The position numbers and the translations under genes are program-made. Of a DNA stretch of 64,000 bases, positions 46,423 through 54,729 are shown piece by piece (position 1 is the first letter of the stretch; every line of letters starts with the position of its first letter). Origin of the DNA: Pseudoclavibacter terrae (GTDB lineage Bacteria > Actinomycetota > Actinomycetes > Actinomycetales > Microbacteriaceae); contig NZ_WBJX01000004.1 of NCBI RefSeq assembly GCF_008831075.1, positions 62,001 to 126,000 on the forward strand. Reading direction: 5' to 3'. The notes below the pieces were generated by a model. It saw nothing but the letters and a program-made list of their open reading frames with translations, was not told where the DNA came from and ran no database searches.

Positions 46423-47835
46423 GTGTCATCCCCCAGCAAGACCACGCCAGGTGCATCGGCCGAGGAGTTCGAGGTCAAGAACTCCCGCGGGAAGGTCCTC
46501 ACCGCGAGCCTCGTCGGAACTTCCATCGAGTTCTACGACTTCTACATCTACGCGACCGCGGCGAGCCTCGTCTTCCCCGCCCTGTTCTTCCCGAACGACA
46601 ACGAGACGACGGCGCTGCTCGCCTCGTTCGCCGTCTTCGGCGTCGCGTTCATCGCACGCCCCATCGGTTCCATCCTCTTCGGCCACTTCGGCGACCGGAT
46701 CGGCCGCAAGGGCACCCTCGTCGCGACGCTCCTCACCATGGGTATCGCGACCTTCGCGATCGGCCTCCTCCCCACGGCGCTCACGCCCGGCTGGGAGATC
46801 CTCGCGCCGACACTGCTCGTCATCATGCGCTTCTGCCAGGGCCTCGGGCTCGGCGGCGAGTGGAGCGGCGCTGCCCTCCTCGCCACCGAGAACGCACCAG
46901 CGGGCAAGCGCGCCATCTACGGCACCTTCCCGCAGCTCGGCGCCCCCATCGGCTTCATCCTCGGCAACCTGCTGTTCGTGCTGCTCTCCCACTTCATGAG
47001 CGACGAGACGTTCTTCGCCTGGGGCTGGCGTGTGCCGTTCCTCCTCAGCGCGATCCTCGTCATCGTCGGCCTCTGGGTGCGGATCAGCCTCATGGAGACA
47101 CCCGCGTTCGAGAAGGTCGTCCAGGCCGGTGAGGTCTCCAAGGTCCCGCTCTTCGCGGCCTTCAAGACCAGCTGGCGCCAGATCATCCTCGGCACGTTCA
47201 TCATGCTCGCCACCTACGTGCTCTTCTACATGATGACCGCGTTCACGCTGTCCTTCGGCACCAAGGCAACCCGCGAGCAGGCTGCCGCGAAGGCTGCAGA
47301 AGCCGGCGAGCCCTTCGACCCCAGCACCTGGGTGCCTGGGCTCGGGTACCAGCGCGAGACGTTCCTCATCATGCTCATCGTGTCCGTCGTGTTCTTCGGC
47401 ATCTTCACGCTCGTCTCCGGCCCGCTGGCCGAGAAGTACGGGCGCCGCAAGATGCTGCTCTGGACCACGGGCGCGATCTTCGTCTTCGGCTTCGCGATGA
47501 CGCCGCTCATCGGCCTCCACGAGTTCTTCGGCCCGCAGGCGATGCTCATCATCGGCATGACCCTCATGGGCCTCACCTTCGGACCCATGAGCGCCGTCCT
47601 GCCCGAGCTGTTCCCCGCCAACGTGCGCTACACGGGCAGCGCGATCGCCTACAACCTGTCAAGCGTGTTCGGCGCCGGCTTCGCGCCGACCGTCTTCATC
47701 GCCCTCTGGGCGTTCGGCGACGGCAGCCCCTTCTGGGTCGGCGTGTACCTCGCCGGTGCGGCCGTGCTGACGTTCGGTGCGCTCCTGCTCTCCAAGGAGA
47801 CTCGCGACATCGCCTACGTGACCAACACGAAGTAG
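46423..47835 (+). CDS. MHS-family major facilitator transporter
   Basis: 470 residues, twelve membrane helices. The metabolite:H+ symporter subfamily is shown by SLVGTSIEFYDFYIYATAASLVFP in helix 1, the loop GHFGDRIGRKGTLV between helices 2 and 3, and GLGLGGEWSGAALLATEN in helix 4. Relatives import carboxylates, shikimate, proline or betaine, or alpha-ketoglutarate. Start is GTG with AGGAG seven bases ahead. It stands alone between ribA and the ABC exporter. Substrate unknown. Confidence 0.92.
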   Translation: MSSPSKTTPGASAEEFEVKNSRGKVLTASLVGTSIEFYDFYIYATAASLVFPALFFPNDNETTALLASFAVFGVAFIARPIGSILFGHFGDRIGRKGTLVATLLTMGIATFAIGLLPTALTPGWEILAPTLLVIMRFCQGLGLGGEWSGAALLATENAPAGKRAIYGTFPQLGAPIGFILGNLLFVLLSHFMSDETFFAWGWRVPFLLSAILVIVGLWVRISLMETPAFEKVVQAGEVSKVPLFAAFKTSWRQIILGTFIMLATYVLFYMMTAFTLSFGTKATREQAAAKAAEAGEPFDPSTWVPGLGYQRETFLIMLIVSVVFFGIFTLVSGPLAEKYGRRKMLLWTTGAIFVFGFAMTPLIGLHEFFGPQAMLIIGMTLMGLTFGPMSAVLPELFPANVRYTGSAIAYNLSSVFGAGFAPTVFIALWAFGDGSPFWVGVYLAGAAVLTFGALLLSKETRDIAYVTNTK

Positions 47836-47849
47836 CTCTCGCACCTCGT

Positions 47850-47890
47850 CGACGGGGCCGTGCATCCACCGCGGATGCTCGGCCCCGTCG
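47850..47890 (+). terminator. Terminator of the MHS transporter gene
   Basis: CGACGGGGCCG (47850-47860) pairs with CGGCCCCGTCG (47880-47890), and the loop adds a second stem GCATCC/GGATGC (47862-47867, 47873-47878). Almost 18 pairs in total, 15 bases after the stop. Confidence 0.8.
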
Positions 47891-47940
47891 TCGCTGCTGG
47901 CCCGCGCCCAGCCAGGCAAGTCGTTTCAGGTCGCGCCGGG

Positions 47941-47991
47941 TACCCTTGGCGGGTGCGCGCACACGACTGCGCGCCATCGGCGTGCGCGCAC
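47941..47991 (+). promoter_or_regulatory. Promoter of the single-chain ABC exporter with two identical 10-bp palindromes
   Basis: TACCCT (47941-47946) is a -10 box. GTGCGCGCAC, a perfect palindrome, occurs at 47953-47962 (starting at the expected transcription start) and again at 47982-47991, 29 bases on. Two copies at this place look like a repressor roadblock. The exporter TTG start is at 48023, so the leader is about 70 bases. Confidence 0.5.
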
Positions 47992-48022
47992 TCCAGCGCG
48001 CTGCGGGCGAAAGGCCAGGAGT

Positions 48023-50044
48023 TTGGGCGACAAGCCAGTAGGTTCAGCATCCGTCGGCGGCGAGGACACGTCGCAGAAGAAGCGGGGTGGCTTCCTCGGG
48101 CGCCCGCCTCGCAAGGAGTCTGGGGCGCCGAGGGCCACGTTCAAGCAGCTCCTCCCCCACCTGCTCGTCAACAAGCCGCTCCTCGCCGGCATCATCGCGA
48201 TCAGCATCTTCAGCTCGGCGTTGAGCCTCGCGCAGCCGCTGCTCGTCAACGTGCTCATCGGGCAGGTCGAAGTCGGCACGATCGCCGCCTGGGTCGTCTG
48301 GGTGCTCGTCGGCGCCGTTGTCCTCGGCGCGATCGCGAACGGCGTCCAGCACTTCCTCCTCCAGCGCACTGGCGAGTCGATCGTCCTCAACACCCGCCGC
48401 CGTCTCGTCGCGAAGCTGCTGCGGCTGCCCGTCGCGGAATTCGACGCCCGCCGAACGGGTGACCTCGTATCGCGCGTCGGCAGCGACACCACGATGCTCC
48501 GTGCCGTGCTCACGCAGGGTCTCGTCGAGGCCATCGGCGGCGCGCTCACCTTCATCGGCGCCGTGATCGCCATGATCGTGCTCGACGGCGTGCTCTTCCT
48601 CATCACCTTCGCCGTCGTCGTCGTCGCGCTCCTGCTCGTCGTCGGCATGTCGATGCGCATCCGCGAGGCCAGCGCCGCAGCACAGCAGAAGGTCGGCGAC
48701 CTGACCGCATCCGTCGAGCGCGCCATCTCCTCCGTCCGCACCGTGCGGGCGTTCGGGGCGACCGAGCGTGAAGAGCGCCTCGTCGACGCCGACGCGGTCG
48801 GGGCGTACGAGCGCGGCCTCGACGTCGCCCGCATCTCGGCGTTCATCGTGCCCGTCGCGGGCTTCGCCATGCAGGGCGCGCTCATCGCAGTGCTCGGCGT
48901 CGGCGGGCTCCGCGTCGCCGCGGGCGACCTCAGCATCGCCAACCTCATCGCCTTCATCATGTTCCTGTTCATGATGATCATGCCCCTCGGCCTCTTCTTC
49001 GGCGCCCTCACCGCCGTCAACACTGCACTCGGCGCCCTGGGACGCATCGAGGAGATCATCGCCATCCCCGAAGAGGGATCCGGCGACCGCACCGAGGCGC
49101 CGCTTGCTGTCCTCGAGGGACCGGCCAACGAGCACGCGGCTCCGGATGCGCCCGCCGTCGAATTCGACGCGGTCTCCTTCCACTACCCGGAGAACGTCGT
49201 GCGCGCACGCGCCGCGCGCGAGCGCGCTGCCGCGAGACTCGAGACGATCCGCCGCGAGTCCTCGCGCGGCGGCATGGCAGCGGCCATGACGGGTGCCGCC
49301 TCCGATCCCGACGCCCGCCTCTTCGCCGAGGACGGTGCACAGGCCCGAGTCGAGGCGCCCCTCGTGCTCGACGGCGTCAGCTTCGCGCTGCGTCGCGGTG
49401 AGCGTCTCGCCCTCGTCGGCCCCTCAGGCTCCGGCAAGTCCACGGCCCTCGCCCTGCTGGAGCGCTTCTACGACCCGACAGGCGGAAGCATCCGCCTCGG
49501 CGGCGTCGACCTGCGGTCCATCGACCGGCAGCAGCTGCGAGCGCAGCTCGGCTACGTGCAGCAGGATGCGCCCATCCTCGCCGGCTCCCTGCGCGAGAAC
49601 CTGCTCCTCGGGCGGCCGGACGCCGACGACGTCGCCTGCGAGCAGGTGCTGCGCGAGGTGAACCTCGGTGACGTGCTCGACCGCAGCGACGACCGCCTCG
49701 ACACCCAGGTCGGCGAGTCCGGCGTCATGCTCTCCGGCGGCGAGCGGCAGCGCCTCGCCATCGCGCGCGCCCTGCTCTCGGCCCCGCCCATCCTGCTGCT
49801 CGACGAGTCGACATCCGCACTCGACGGCGCCAACGAACGACTCATGCGCGACGCACTCGACAAGGTGTCCGAGGGCCGAAGCGTCATCGTCATCGCGCAC
49901 CGCCTCTCGACCGTCGTCGACAGCGACGAGATCGTCGTCCTCGAGCACGGCCAGGTGCTCGGCCGCGGCAAGCACCTTGAGCTCGTCGACACCGTGCCGC
50001 TCTACCGGGAGCTCGCGCAGCACCAGCTGCTGCTCCCTCGCTGA
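48023..50044 (+). CDS. ABC exporter half-transporter (homodimer type) with an insertion in the ATPase domain
   Basis: 673 residues: an N-terminal tail of about 40 residues, six membrane helices, then the ATPase. Walker A VGPSGSGKST (about 470), signature LSGGERQRLAIARAL, Walker B ILLLDESTSALD with Glu, H-loop IAHRLST: a full catalytic set, so a homodimer is expected. Unusual: between the first strand of the ATPase (FDAVSFHYPE, about 380) and LVLDGVSFALRRG (about 450) there is an insert of about 60 residues, rich in Arg/Ala/Glu, where other exporters have a few residues. Start is TTG at 48023 with AAAGG 8 bases before; no ATG or GTG is available in frame. Substrate unknown. Confidence 0.9.
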   Translation: MGDKPVGSASVGGEDTSQKKRGGFLGRPPRKESGAPRATFKQLLPHLLVNKPLLAGIIAISIFSSALSLAQPLLVNVLIGQVEVGTIAAWVVWVLVGAVVLGAIANGVQHFLLQRTGESIVLNTRRRLVAKLLRLPVAEFDARRTGDLVSRVGSDTTMLRAVLTQGLVEAIGGALTFIGAVIAMIVLDGVLFLITFAVVVVALLLVVGMSMRIREASAAAQQKVGDLTASVERAISSVRTVRAFGATEREERLVDADAVGAYERGLDVARISAFIVPVAGFAMQGALIAVLGVGGLRVAAGDLSIANLIAFIMFLFMMIMPLGLFFGALTAVNTALGALGRIEEIIAIPEEGSGDRTEAPLAVLEGPANEHAAPDAPAVEFDAVSFHYPENVVRARAARERAAARLETIRRESSRGGMAAAMTGAASDPDARLFAEDGAQARVEAPLVLDGVSFALRRGERLALVGPSGSGKSTALALLERFYDPTGGSIRLGGVDLRSIDRQQLRAQLGYVQQDAPILAGSLRENLLLGRPDADDVACEQVLREVNLGDVLDRSDDRLDTQVGESGVMLSGGERQRLAIARALLSAPPILLLDESTSALDGANERLMRDALDKVSEGRSVIVIAHRLSTVVDSDEIVVLEHGQVLGRGKHLELVDTVPLYRELAQHQLLLPR

Positions 50045-50083
50045 CGCCGCGGCGGCCCGCACCTTCGCCGACGCCTCCGGTCC

Positions 50084-50143
50084 GGCCCGGCCCGGCCCGG
50101 CCCGGCCTGGCCTGGCCTGGCCTGGCCTGGCCTGGCTTGGCCT
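50084..50143. repeat. Pentanucleotide tandem repeat, twelve GGCYY units
   Basis: Four GGCCC units (50084-50103), six GGCCT units (50104-50133), one GGCTT and one GGCCT (to 50143). It starts 40 bases after the exporter stop. Repeats like this change length by slippage; it lies outside genes, so any effect would be on the 3' ends of the flanking transcripts. Every GGCCT junction creates CCTGG. Confidence 0.95.
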
Positions 50144-50170
50144 GACCCACGCCCCGCCCACGCCCCCGAG

Positions 50171-50236
50171 TTCGGGATGGGAACGTGACTTCGTTCAGGA
50201 AAACTATCCAGCACGAAGCGACTTTTCCATCCCGAA
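50171..50236. repeat. GGGATGGG palindrome element, A module
   Basis: Outer stem TTCGGGATGG (50171-50180) with 50227-50236, and inner pairing ACTTCGT/ACGAAG. The right half ACGAAGCGACTTTTCCATCC is close to that of the A module at 50.6 kb. It is followed 50 bases later by a B module, the same A-then-B order as at 13.6 and 13.8 kb. Confidence 0.88.
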
Positions 50237-50286
50237 GCCCGGAGGTCGAGACCCGATCAGCGCGCTCGGGGCACAAAGCATGCCAG

Positions 50287-50352
50287 TTTCGGGATGGGTT
50301 GCGCGCTTCGGGATGGCTTGTACCCCATCCCGAAGCGTGCAGGCCATCCCGG
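50287..50352. repeat. GGGATGGG nested palindrome, B module
   Basis: Outer stem CGGGATGG (50290-50297) with 50344-50351 and inner 12-bp stem GCTTCGGGATGG (50305-50316) with 50325-50336, extended by further pairs to 50301/50340. The loop is CTTGTACC. It lies between the convergent exporter and pncA genes. Confidence 0.9.
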
Positions 50353-50500
50353 ATCGAAGGGCCGGTCGACGCGGCAGCAGCCGGCACGCCCGTGACCACG
50401 CCAACGCGCAGCAGCTCGGCGCGAACACGGACGCAGACACACGGGCACAGACACACGGACACAGACGCGCCCCCATCCGTTCCGCCCGCGAAACGCTGCT

Positions 50501-50613
50501 TTCGGGATGGGAAGATCGCCGCGGTCTGGGATGGGAAAATCGCCGCGGTCTGGGATGGGAAAATGGCCGCGTTCGGGGAAGTTTCCCCGAACGAAGCGAC
50601 TTTCCCATCCCGA
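50501..50613. repeat. GGGATGGG A module with three 24-bp tandem repeats in its left arm
   Basis: The left arm has been multiplied: 24-bp units at 50504-50527 and 50528-50551, and a partial third at 50552-50571, all starting GGGATGGGAA. Then a perfect hairpin TTCGGGGAA-GT-TTCCCCGAA (50572-50591) and the right arm TTCCCATCCCGA (50602-50613), which pairs with 50502-50513. It ends 85 bases from the pncA stop. Confidence 0.9.
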
Positions 50614-50697
50614 GACGCGGAAGACGGAACCGGTCAGCGCGGAGGCGCCGAGGCGACTCGGGCGACGGCGGACCGCCGTCGCGCGAGGGAGCCGGGG

Positions 50698-51264
50698 CTA
50701 CTCGACCGTGATGCCGGCGGCGCGGAGCTCCTCGAGGGCAGCGGCTCGCGTCTCGGCGCTGACGGCGGAGGTGAGTCCGTCGATGACGCGCACCGTGAAC
50801 CCGGCCCGTTGTCCGTCGAGGGCGGACGCGCGCACGCAGTGGTCGGTCGCGATGCCGACCACGTCGAGCTCGTCGACGCCTCGTGCGCGCAGCGCGTCGG
50901 CGAGCGTCTCGCCCTCTGCCGTCGCACCGTCGAACGCCGAGTACGACGGTGACCCCTGGCCCTTGAAGATGTGCAGGTCGACGAGCTTCGTGTCGAGGGC
51001 TGGGTGGTAGTCAGCGCCAGCGGTCCCGGCGACGCAGTGCTCCGGCCAGCTGTCGACGAAGTCGGGCTGCGCGTGGAAGTGTCCGCCGTTGTCGCTGTCC
51101 GCGTCGTGCCAGTCTCGGGACGCGGCGACGACGTCGTACTGCTCGCGACTGCTGGCGAGGTGCTCGGTGATGCCGGCTGCGACGGCCGCACCGCCGTCGG
51201 TCTCGAGGGCGCCGCCCTCGGTGAAGTCGTTCTGGACGTCGACGATCAGCAAAGCACGGCTCAT
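50698..51264 (-). CDS. pncA: Nicotinamidase
   Basis: 188 residues, isochorismatase-like fold. It turns nicotinamide into nicotinate for NAD recycling; in mycobacteria the same enzyme activates pyrazinamide. The triad is Asp9 (IVDVQNDF), Lys101 (HIFKGQG) and Cys143 (ATDHCVRAS); Asp52, His54 and His64 are placed as metal ligands. ATG 51262-51264 has CAGACT six bases upstream, a leaderless pattern. Stand-alone gene. Confidence 0.94.
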   Translation of the reverse strand: MSRALLIVDVQNDFTEGGALETDGGAAVAAGITEHLASSREQYDVVAASRDWHDADSDNGGHFHAQPDFVDSWPEHCVAGTAGADYHPALDTKLVDLHIFKGQGSPSYSAFDGATAEGETLADALRARGVDELDVVGIATDHCVRASALDGQRAGFTVRVIDGLTSAVSAETRAAALEELRAAGITVE

Positions 51265-51327
51265 GTCACCAGTCTGCCGCAGGCCGCCTGGATGGGCCAG
51301 GCGCACCCGGATCGCGCCCGGCGGACG

Positions 51328-52740
51328 TCACCAGTTGGCGAGGGACGCTCCGCACGAGTAGGTGCGCGCGGCGATGGTGTCGAGCGCGTCGCGGTTCGCG
51401 GGGGTGACGGCACCGACGACGAAGAACGCGAACGTGAGCCTGCTGCCGTCGGCGGCGGTCAGGTATCCGGCCAGGCCGTAGACCTCGTTGATCCAGCCGG
51501 TCTTCGCGGTGATCGCCCCCTGGGGCACTCCGAGCGGAGTGAGCCTCGATTGCAGGGTGCCCGTCTGGCCTGACGCGGGGAGGTCGTCGAGCAGCTGGGA
51601 GGCGGCGACGTCGGGCTGCGAGATGGTCTGGAGGAGCTCTGCGACCAGCTCGGGAGGCACACGGTTGTCGGCGGAGAGGCCGGACCCGTCAGCGAGCACG
51701 AGTCCGCTCGTGTCGAGGCCCAGCGTCGTGAGCGCCTTGCTCGTCGAGTCCTGGATGGCGCCGAAGTCCGTTCCGACGCCCTGTTCGATCGCCACGAGAC
51801 GCGCGAGCATCTCGGCGACGTTGTTGTCGCTGTCGATGAGCGCGTAGTGCACGAGTTCGGAGACGGGTTGGGACCAGACCTCGCCGAGCAGCTTGGCGCC
51901 GTCCGGCGCAGACCCGTTCGCGCCCGTGGTCGAGGCGCCGAGCCTCGTGGCGAACGCGGCGGCCGCGGCCCCGCTCGGATCCTCCGTGCGGGGCGAGACG
52001 AGGCTCGCCGGGTCCTGGCGTCCGCCGTCGACCATGAGCGCGGAGATGGGGCTGATGTAGCCGTCCGTGCGGTCGGCCTGCGACCAGGACGGCTGCCATT
52101 CGGCGCCGCTGAACGCCGACTCGTCGACGAGCACCTGCGTGAGCGCGGTGCCGGAGAGGCTCGGGTCGTTCGCCCATGCCGTCCGGGTCTGCGCGGCGAG
52201 GTCGGCGAGCGTCGCCGTGGCGCCGGAGTAGTAGCTGGCCGCGCCGGTATCGGTCGAGGCGAGCGTCACGTCGCCCCCGCCGACGATGACGACGCTTCCG
52301 GGCTCGCTGCCTGCGTAGACGCGGGTCGGGATGCGGAAGTCGGGGCCGAGCACCTCGATCGCGGCAGTCGTCGTGAGGAGCTTCATGACGGAGGCCGTCG
52401 GCACCGCATCCGTCGCCTTCCGTTCGTAGACCGTCTCGCCGCTCTGGGTGTCGACGACGACACCGTGGAAGTCGAGTGCGGCGCCGGCACTGGCGACGTC
52501 TTCGATGGAGCATGTGCGGACGGGCTCTGCCGCGGGGGCCTCGACGGGGGTCTCCCGGACGGCACCGAGTGTCTTCGGGCCGAGCTCATGGGCCTCGCCC
52601 GCGAAGGCAGGGGCCGCGACGGCGAAGCCGCCTCCGCCCGCGGCGAACCCTGCACCGAGCGCGAGGACGCCCGCGAGGGCGAAGCCGATCAGGCGGCCAG
52701 CACCTGGGCGCCGCGTGCGCGCGCTGCCTGAGCCGGCCAT
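51328..52740 (-). CDS. dacB: D-alanyl-D-alanine carboxypeptidase/endopeptidase (PBP4 type)
   Basis: 470 residues. A membrane segment (about residues 16-44) exports it to the cell surface, where it trims peptidoglycan peptides. The three penicillin-binding motifs are SVMK (Ser117, Lys120), SDN in ALIDSDNNVAEML, and KTG in AITAKTGWINE. Between the first two lies the large insert typical of PBP4/DacB, including LVDESAFSGAEWQPSW. ATG 52738-52740 with GGAGG 5 bases upstream sets the start. Confidence 0.93.
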   Translation of the reverse strand: MAGSGSARTRRPGAGRLIGFALAGVLALGAGFAAGGGGFAVAAPAFAGEAHELGPKTLGAVRETPVEAPAAEPVRTCSIEDVASAGAALDFHGVVVDTQSGETVYERKATDAVPTASVMKLLTTTAAIEVLGPDFRIPTRVYAGSEPGSVVIVGGGDVTLASTDTGAASYYSGATATLADLAAQTRTAWANDPSLSGTALTQVLVDESAFSGAEWQPSWSQADRTDGYISPISALMVDGGRQDPASLVSPRTEDPSGAAAAAFATRLGASTTGANGSAPDGAKLLGEVWSQPVSELVHYALIDSDNNVAEMLARLVAIEQGVGTDFGAIQDSTSKALTTLGLDTSGLVLADGSGLSADNRVPPELVAELLQTISQPDVAASQLLDDLPASGQTGTLQSRLTPLGVPQGAITAKTGWINEVYGLAGYLTAADGSRLTFAFFVVGAVTPANRDALDTIAARTYSCGASLANW

Positions 52741-52883
52741 GTCACCTCCGAATGGAACCTGGGCGATCCGCGTCTCGTGACGCCGCGCCAAGCTGCCAGT
52801 CTAGCCAGCGCTCGGGTGCGTGCCGCCTGACGTCCCGCACGCGACCCGGGCCGCCGGTTGCGCAGTGCGATCTCGAGATCGGG

Positions 52884-53666
52884 TCAGCTGAGCCCGGCCG
52901 AGCGCCGGTAGTGGAGCAGCAGCGTGTGATCGCTTTCGAGGACCCCAGCGAGAGCCAGCGGATGCTGCGCGAGGGTCTCCGAGTGCGCGATGCGCCCTTC
53001 CGGCCCGCCCACGAGCACGGGCGACACGGTGAGGCAGAGCTCGTCGAACGCACCCTGCGCGTTGATCTCGCCGAACAGCGAAGGCCCACCCTCGCAGAGC
53101 ACCTCGGTGTGGCCGATCTCTCGCAGCATGGCGCGCAGCTCGGTGACGTCGAGGGTTCCTGGGCGGTCCGGATGCTCCGGCACGGTCAGCACGGTCGCGA
53201 CCTCACGGAAGGGTGCGAGCCGTTCCGGGTCGGAGACCGGGGTGACGACGATCGGCGGAACGGGTGCGTCCGCGAACATCTCGTGCTTGGGGTCGAGGGC
53301 CAGGCGGCTCGAGACGATGCCGAGCGTCGGGTGCGCCGGCCGTCCCCGCGCTTCACGCCACGCGACAGAGGCCTCGGAGACGCGCAGGCCGACGTATCCC
53401 TCGTCTCGGAGCGTGCCTGCGCCGACGAGCACGAGGTCGGCGAGGCGACGCAGCAGCTCGAAGACCCGATGGTCGGCTGCCGTGCCGAGGCTCCCCGACC
53501 GGCCGTCGCCGCCCACGGCGGCGCCGTCGACGCTCGCGACGAAGTTCAATCGGAACGCGCCGTTCGCGGGGTAGGCGTAGTGGGCGAGCAGCTGCTCGTC
53601 GTCGAGCCACCCGTGCTCGCCTGCTGGGCCGAGCAGCGAGCGGATCGCCGCGGATGGAGCGTTCAT
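52884..53666 (-). CDS. RibD-C-terminal-type reductase (Rv2671-like)
   Basis: 260 residues, a lone RibD C-terminal (dihydrofolate-reductase-like) domain: NFVASVDGAAVGGDGRSG, LADLVLVGAGTLRDEGY, LCEGGPSLFGEI and a C-terminal PVLVGG stretch. These bind NADPH and a pterin- or pyrimidine-like substrate. The mycobacterial homologue Rv2671 (about the same length) can act as a dihydrofolate reductase, and the neighbour here is a FolP2-like protein, so folate or pterin chemistry is as likely as riboflavin synthesis. CATGCT six bases before ATG; 62 bases after folP. Confidence 0.85.
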   Translation of the reverse strand: MNAPSAAIRSLLGPAGEHGWLDDEQLLAHYAYPANGAFRLNFVASVDGAAVGGDGRSGSLGTAADHRVFELLRRLADLVLVGAGTLRDEGYVGLRVSEASVAWREARGRPAHPTLGIVSSRLALDPKHEMFADAPVPPIVVTPVSDPERLAPFREVATVLTVPEHPDRPGTLDVTELRAMLREIGHTEVLCEGGPSLFGEINAQGAFDELCLTVSPVLVGGPEGRIAHSETLAQHPLALAGVLESDHTLLLHYRRSAGLS

Positions 53667-53728
53667 GGTGAGAGCATGCCACGCCGATGTGCGCGGCAGT
53701 GGTGAGTTGGATGCGAGCGGGGTGCGCG

Positions 53729-54655
53729 CTACAGGTTGTGGCGGGTGTAGGCGGGAGCGCGGAGCCCGAGAATCGCTTCGGTCATCCTCGTCGCATCCAC
53801 AGCTTCTGGCACGTTGTGCATGCGGACGATGCGAGCGCCGAGCAGGATGCACGCGACGGCGGATGCAAGGGAGCCCGCGACCCGGTTCCGCTTCTCCCGA
53901 TCGAGGGTCTCCCCGATGAAGTCCTTGTTGGAGACGGCGGCGAGCGTGGGGAAGCCGATCGATGAGATCTCGTCGAAGCGCCTGGTCAGCTCGAGCGTGT
54001 GCATGGTGTTCTTGTTGAGGTCATGCCCGGGGTCGATGATGAGCTGCTCTTCACCGACGCCGAGTTCGAGGGCACGTTCGGCGCGTGCTTCGAGGAACGC
54101 CCGCACCTCGCCGACGACATCGTCGTAGTGCGGGCGCGTGAGCTCCGCCCTCGGCGCCGCGACGCTGTGCGTGATGACGAGCTGCACGCCGGAGGCCGCC
54201 ACGACTCTCGCGAGGTCCTCATCGCGGAGGCCGCTCGTGTCGTTGATGATGCCCGCGCCCGCCTCGATGCAGGCCTCCGCGACGCGCGCACGGTACGTCT
54301 CCGCGGAGATCGGCACGCCCGTGCGCTCGCGGACAGCGCGGATCACCGGAACGACCCTGGCGATCTCATCCGCCTCCGAGAGCTCTTCCCCTGGAGCGAA
54401 CGGCTGCCCGCCGATGTCGACGATGTCGGCGCCTGCGCGCTCAGCGGCGAGCACCGCATCCACCGCGCTCTGGAGACCGAATGTCGCCCCGTCGTCGTAG
54501 AAGGAGTCGGGGGTGCGGTTGACGATCGCCATGACGGCGACCCGTCGCGAGAAGTCGAACGGCTCGCCGGGTCCCAGCTGGTGCACCGGGCTCCGCAGCG
54601 CCGGGAACGCGAGTGGCGGATGCTGATCGGGGAGGTGGTGCCTGCGCTCGAGCAT
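53729..54655 (-). CDS. Dihydropteroate synthase-family protein, FolP2-like
   Basis: 308 residues, TIM barrel. MAIVNRTPDSFYDDG, INDTSG, LIIDPGHDLNKNT, AVSNKDFIGE (pterin-binding Lys) and RMHNV (Arg, His) give the DHPS layout. Several positions follow the FolP2 branch rather than FolP1: PDSFYD, SAETYRA in place of the usual SVDTYRA, and SNKD in place of SRKS. In mycobacteria FolP2 does not support folate synthesis, so the true reaction is uncertain. ATG 54653-54655 with TACGCT six bases upstream. Confidence 0.85.
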   Translation of the reverse strand: MLERRHHLPDQHPPLAFPALRSPVHQLGPGEPFDFSRRVAVMAIVNRTPDSFYDDGATFGLQSAVDAVLAAERAGADIVDIGGQPFAPGEELSEADEIARVVPVIRAVRERTGVPISAETYRARVAEACIEAGAGIINDTSGLRDEDLARVVAASGVQLVITHSVAAPRAELTRPHYDDVVGEVRAFLEARAERALELGVGEEQLIIDPGHDLNKNTMHTLELTRRFDEISSIGFPTLAAVSNKDFIGETLDREKRNRVAGSLASAVACILLGARIVRMHNVPEAVDATRMTEAILGLRAPAYTRHNL

Positions 54656-54696
54656 CTGCTCAGCGTACGGGAGGCGGGGTGACCGGGAAGACAAGA

Positions 54697-54724
54697 GCCC
54701 CTCCGCACCGAAGTGCGGAGGGGC
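54697..54724 (-). terminator. Rho-independent terminator of tRNA-Thr
   Basis: Perfect 12-bp stem GCCCCTCCGCAC (54697-54708) with 54713-54724; on the minus strand the stem is capped by a stable CTTCGG loop and followed by TCTTGTCTT. It begins 6 bases after the tRNA 3' end. Confidence 0.9.
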
Positions 54725-54729
54725 GATGG

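Noticed and set aside
47953-48462. GTG with perfect leaderless spacing to TACCCT, opening a frame of about 170 codons
   Set aside because: The frame overlaps the ABC exporter in another phase and has Arg/Ala-rich shadow composition. The exporter frame with its motifs is real, so the GTG marks only the transcript start.
50504-50571. CRISPR-like direct repeats
   Set aside because: Units are directly adjacent with no spacers, and they are arms of the GGGATGGG palindrome family. No cas genes are present.
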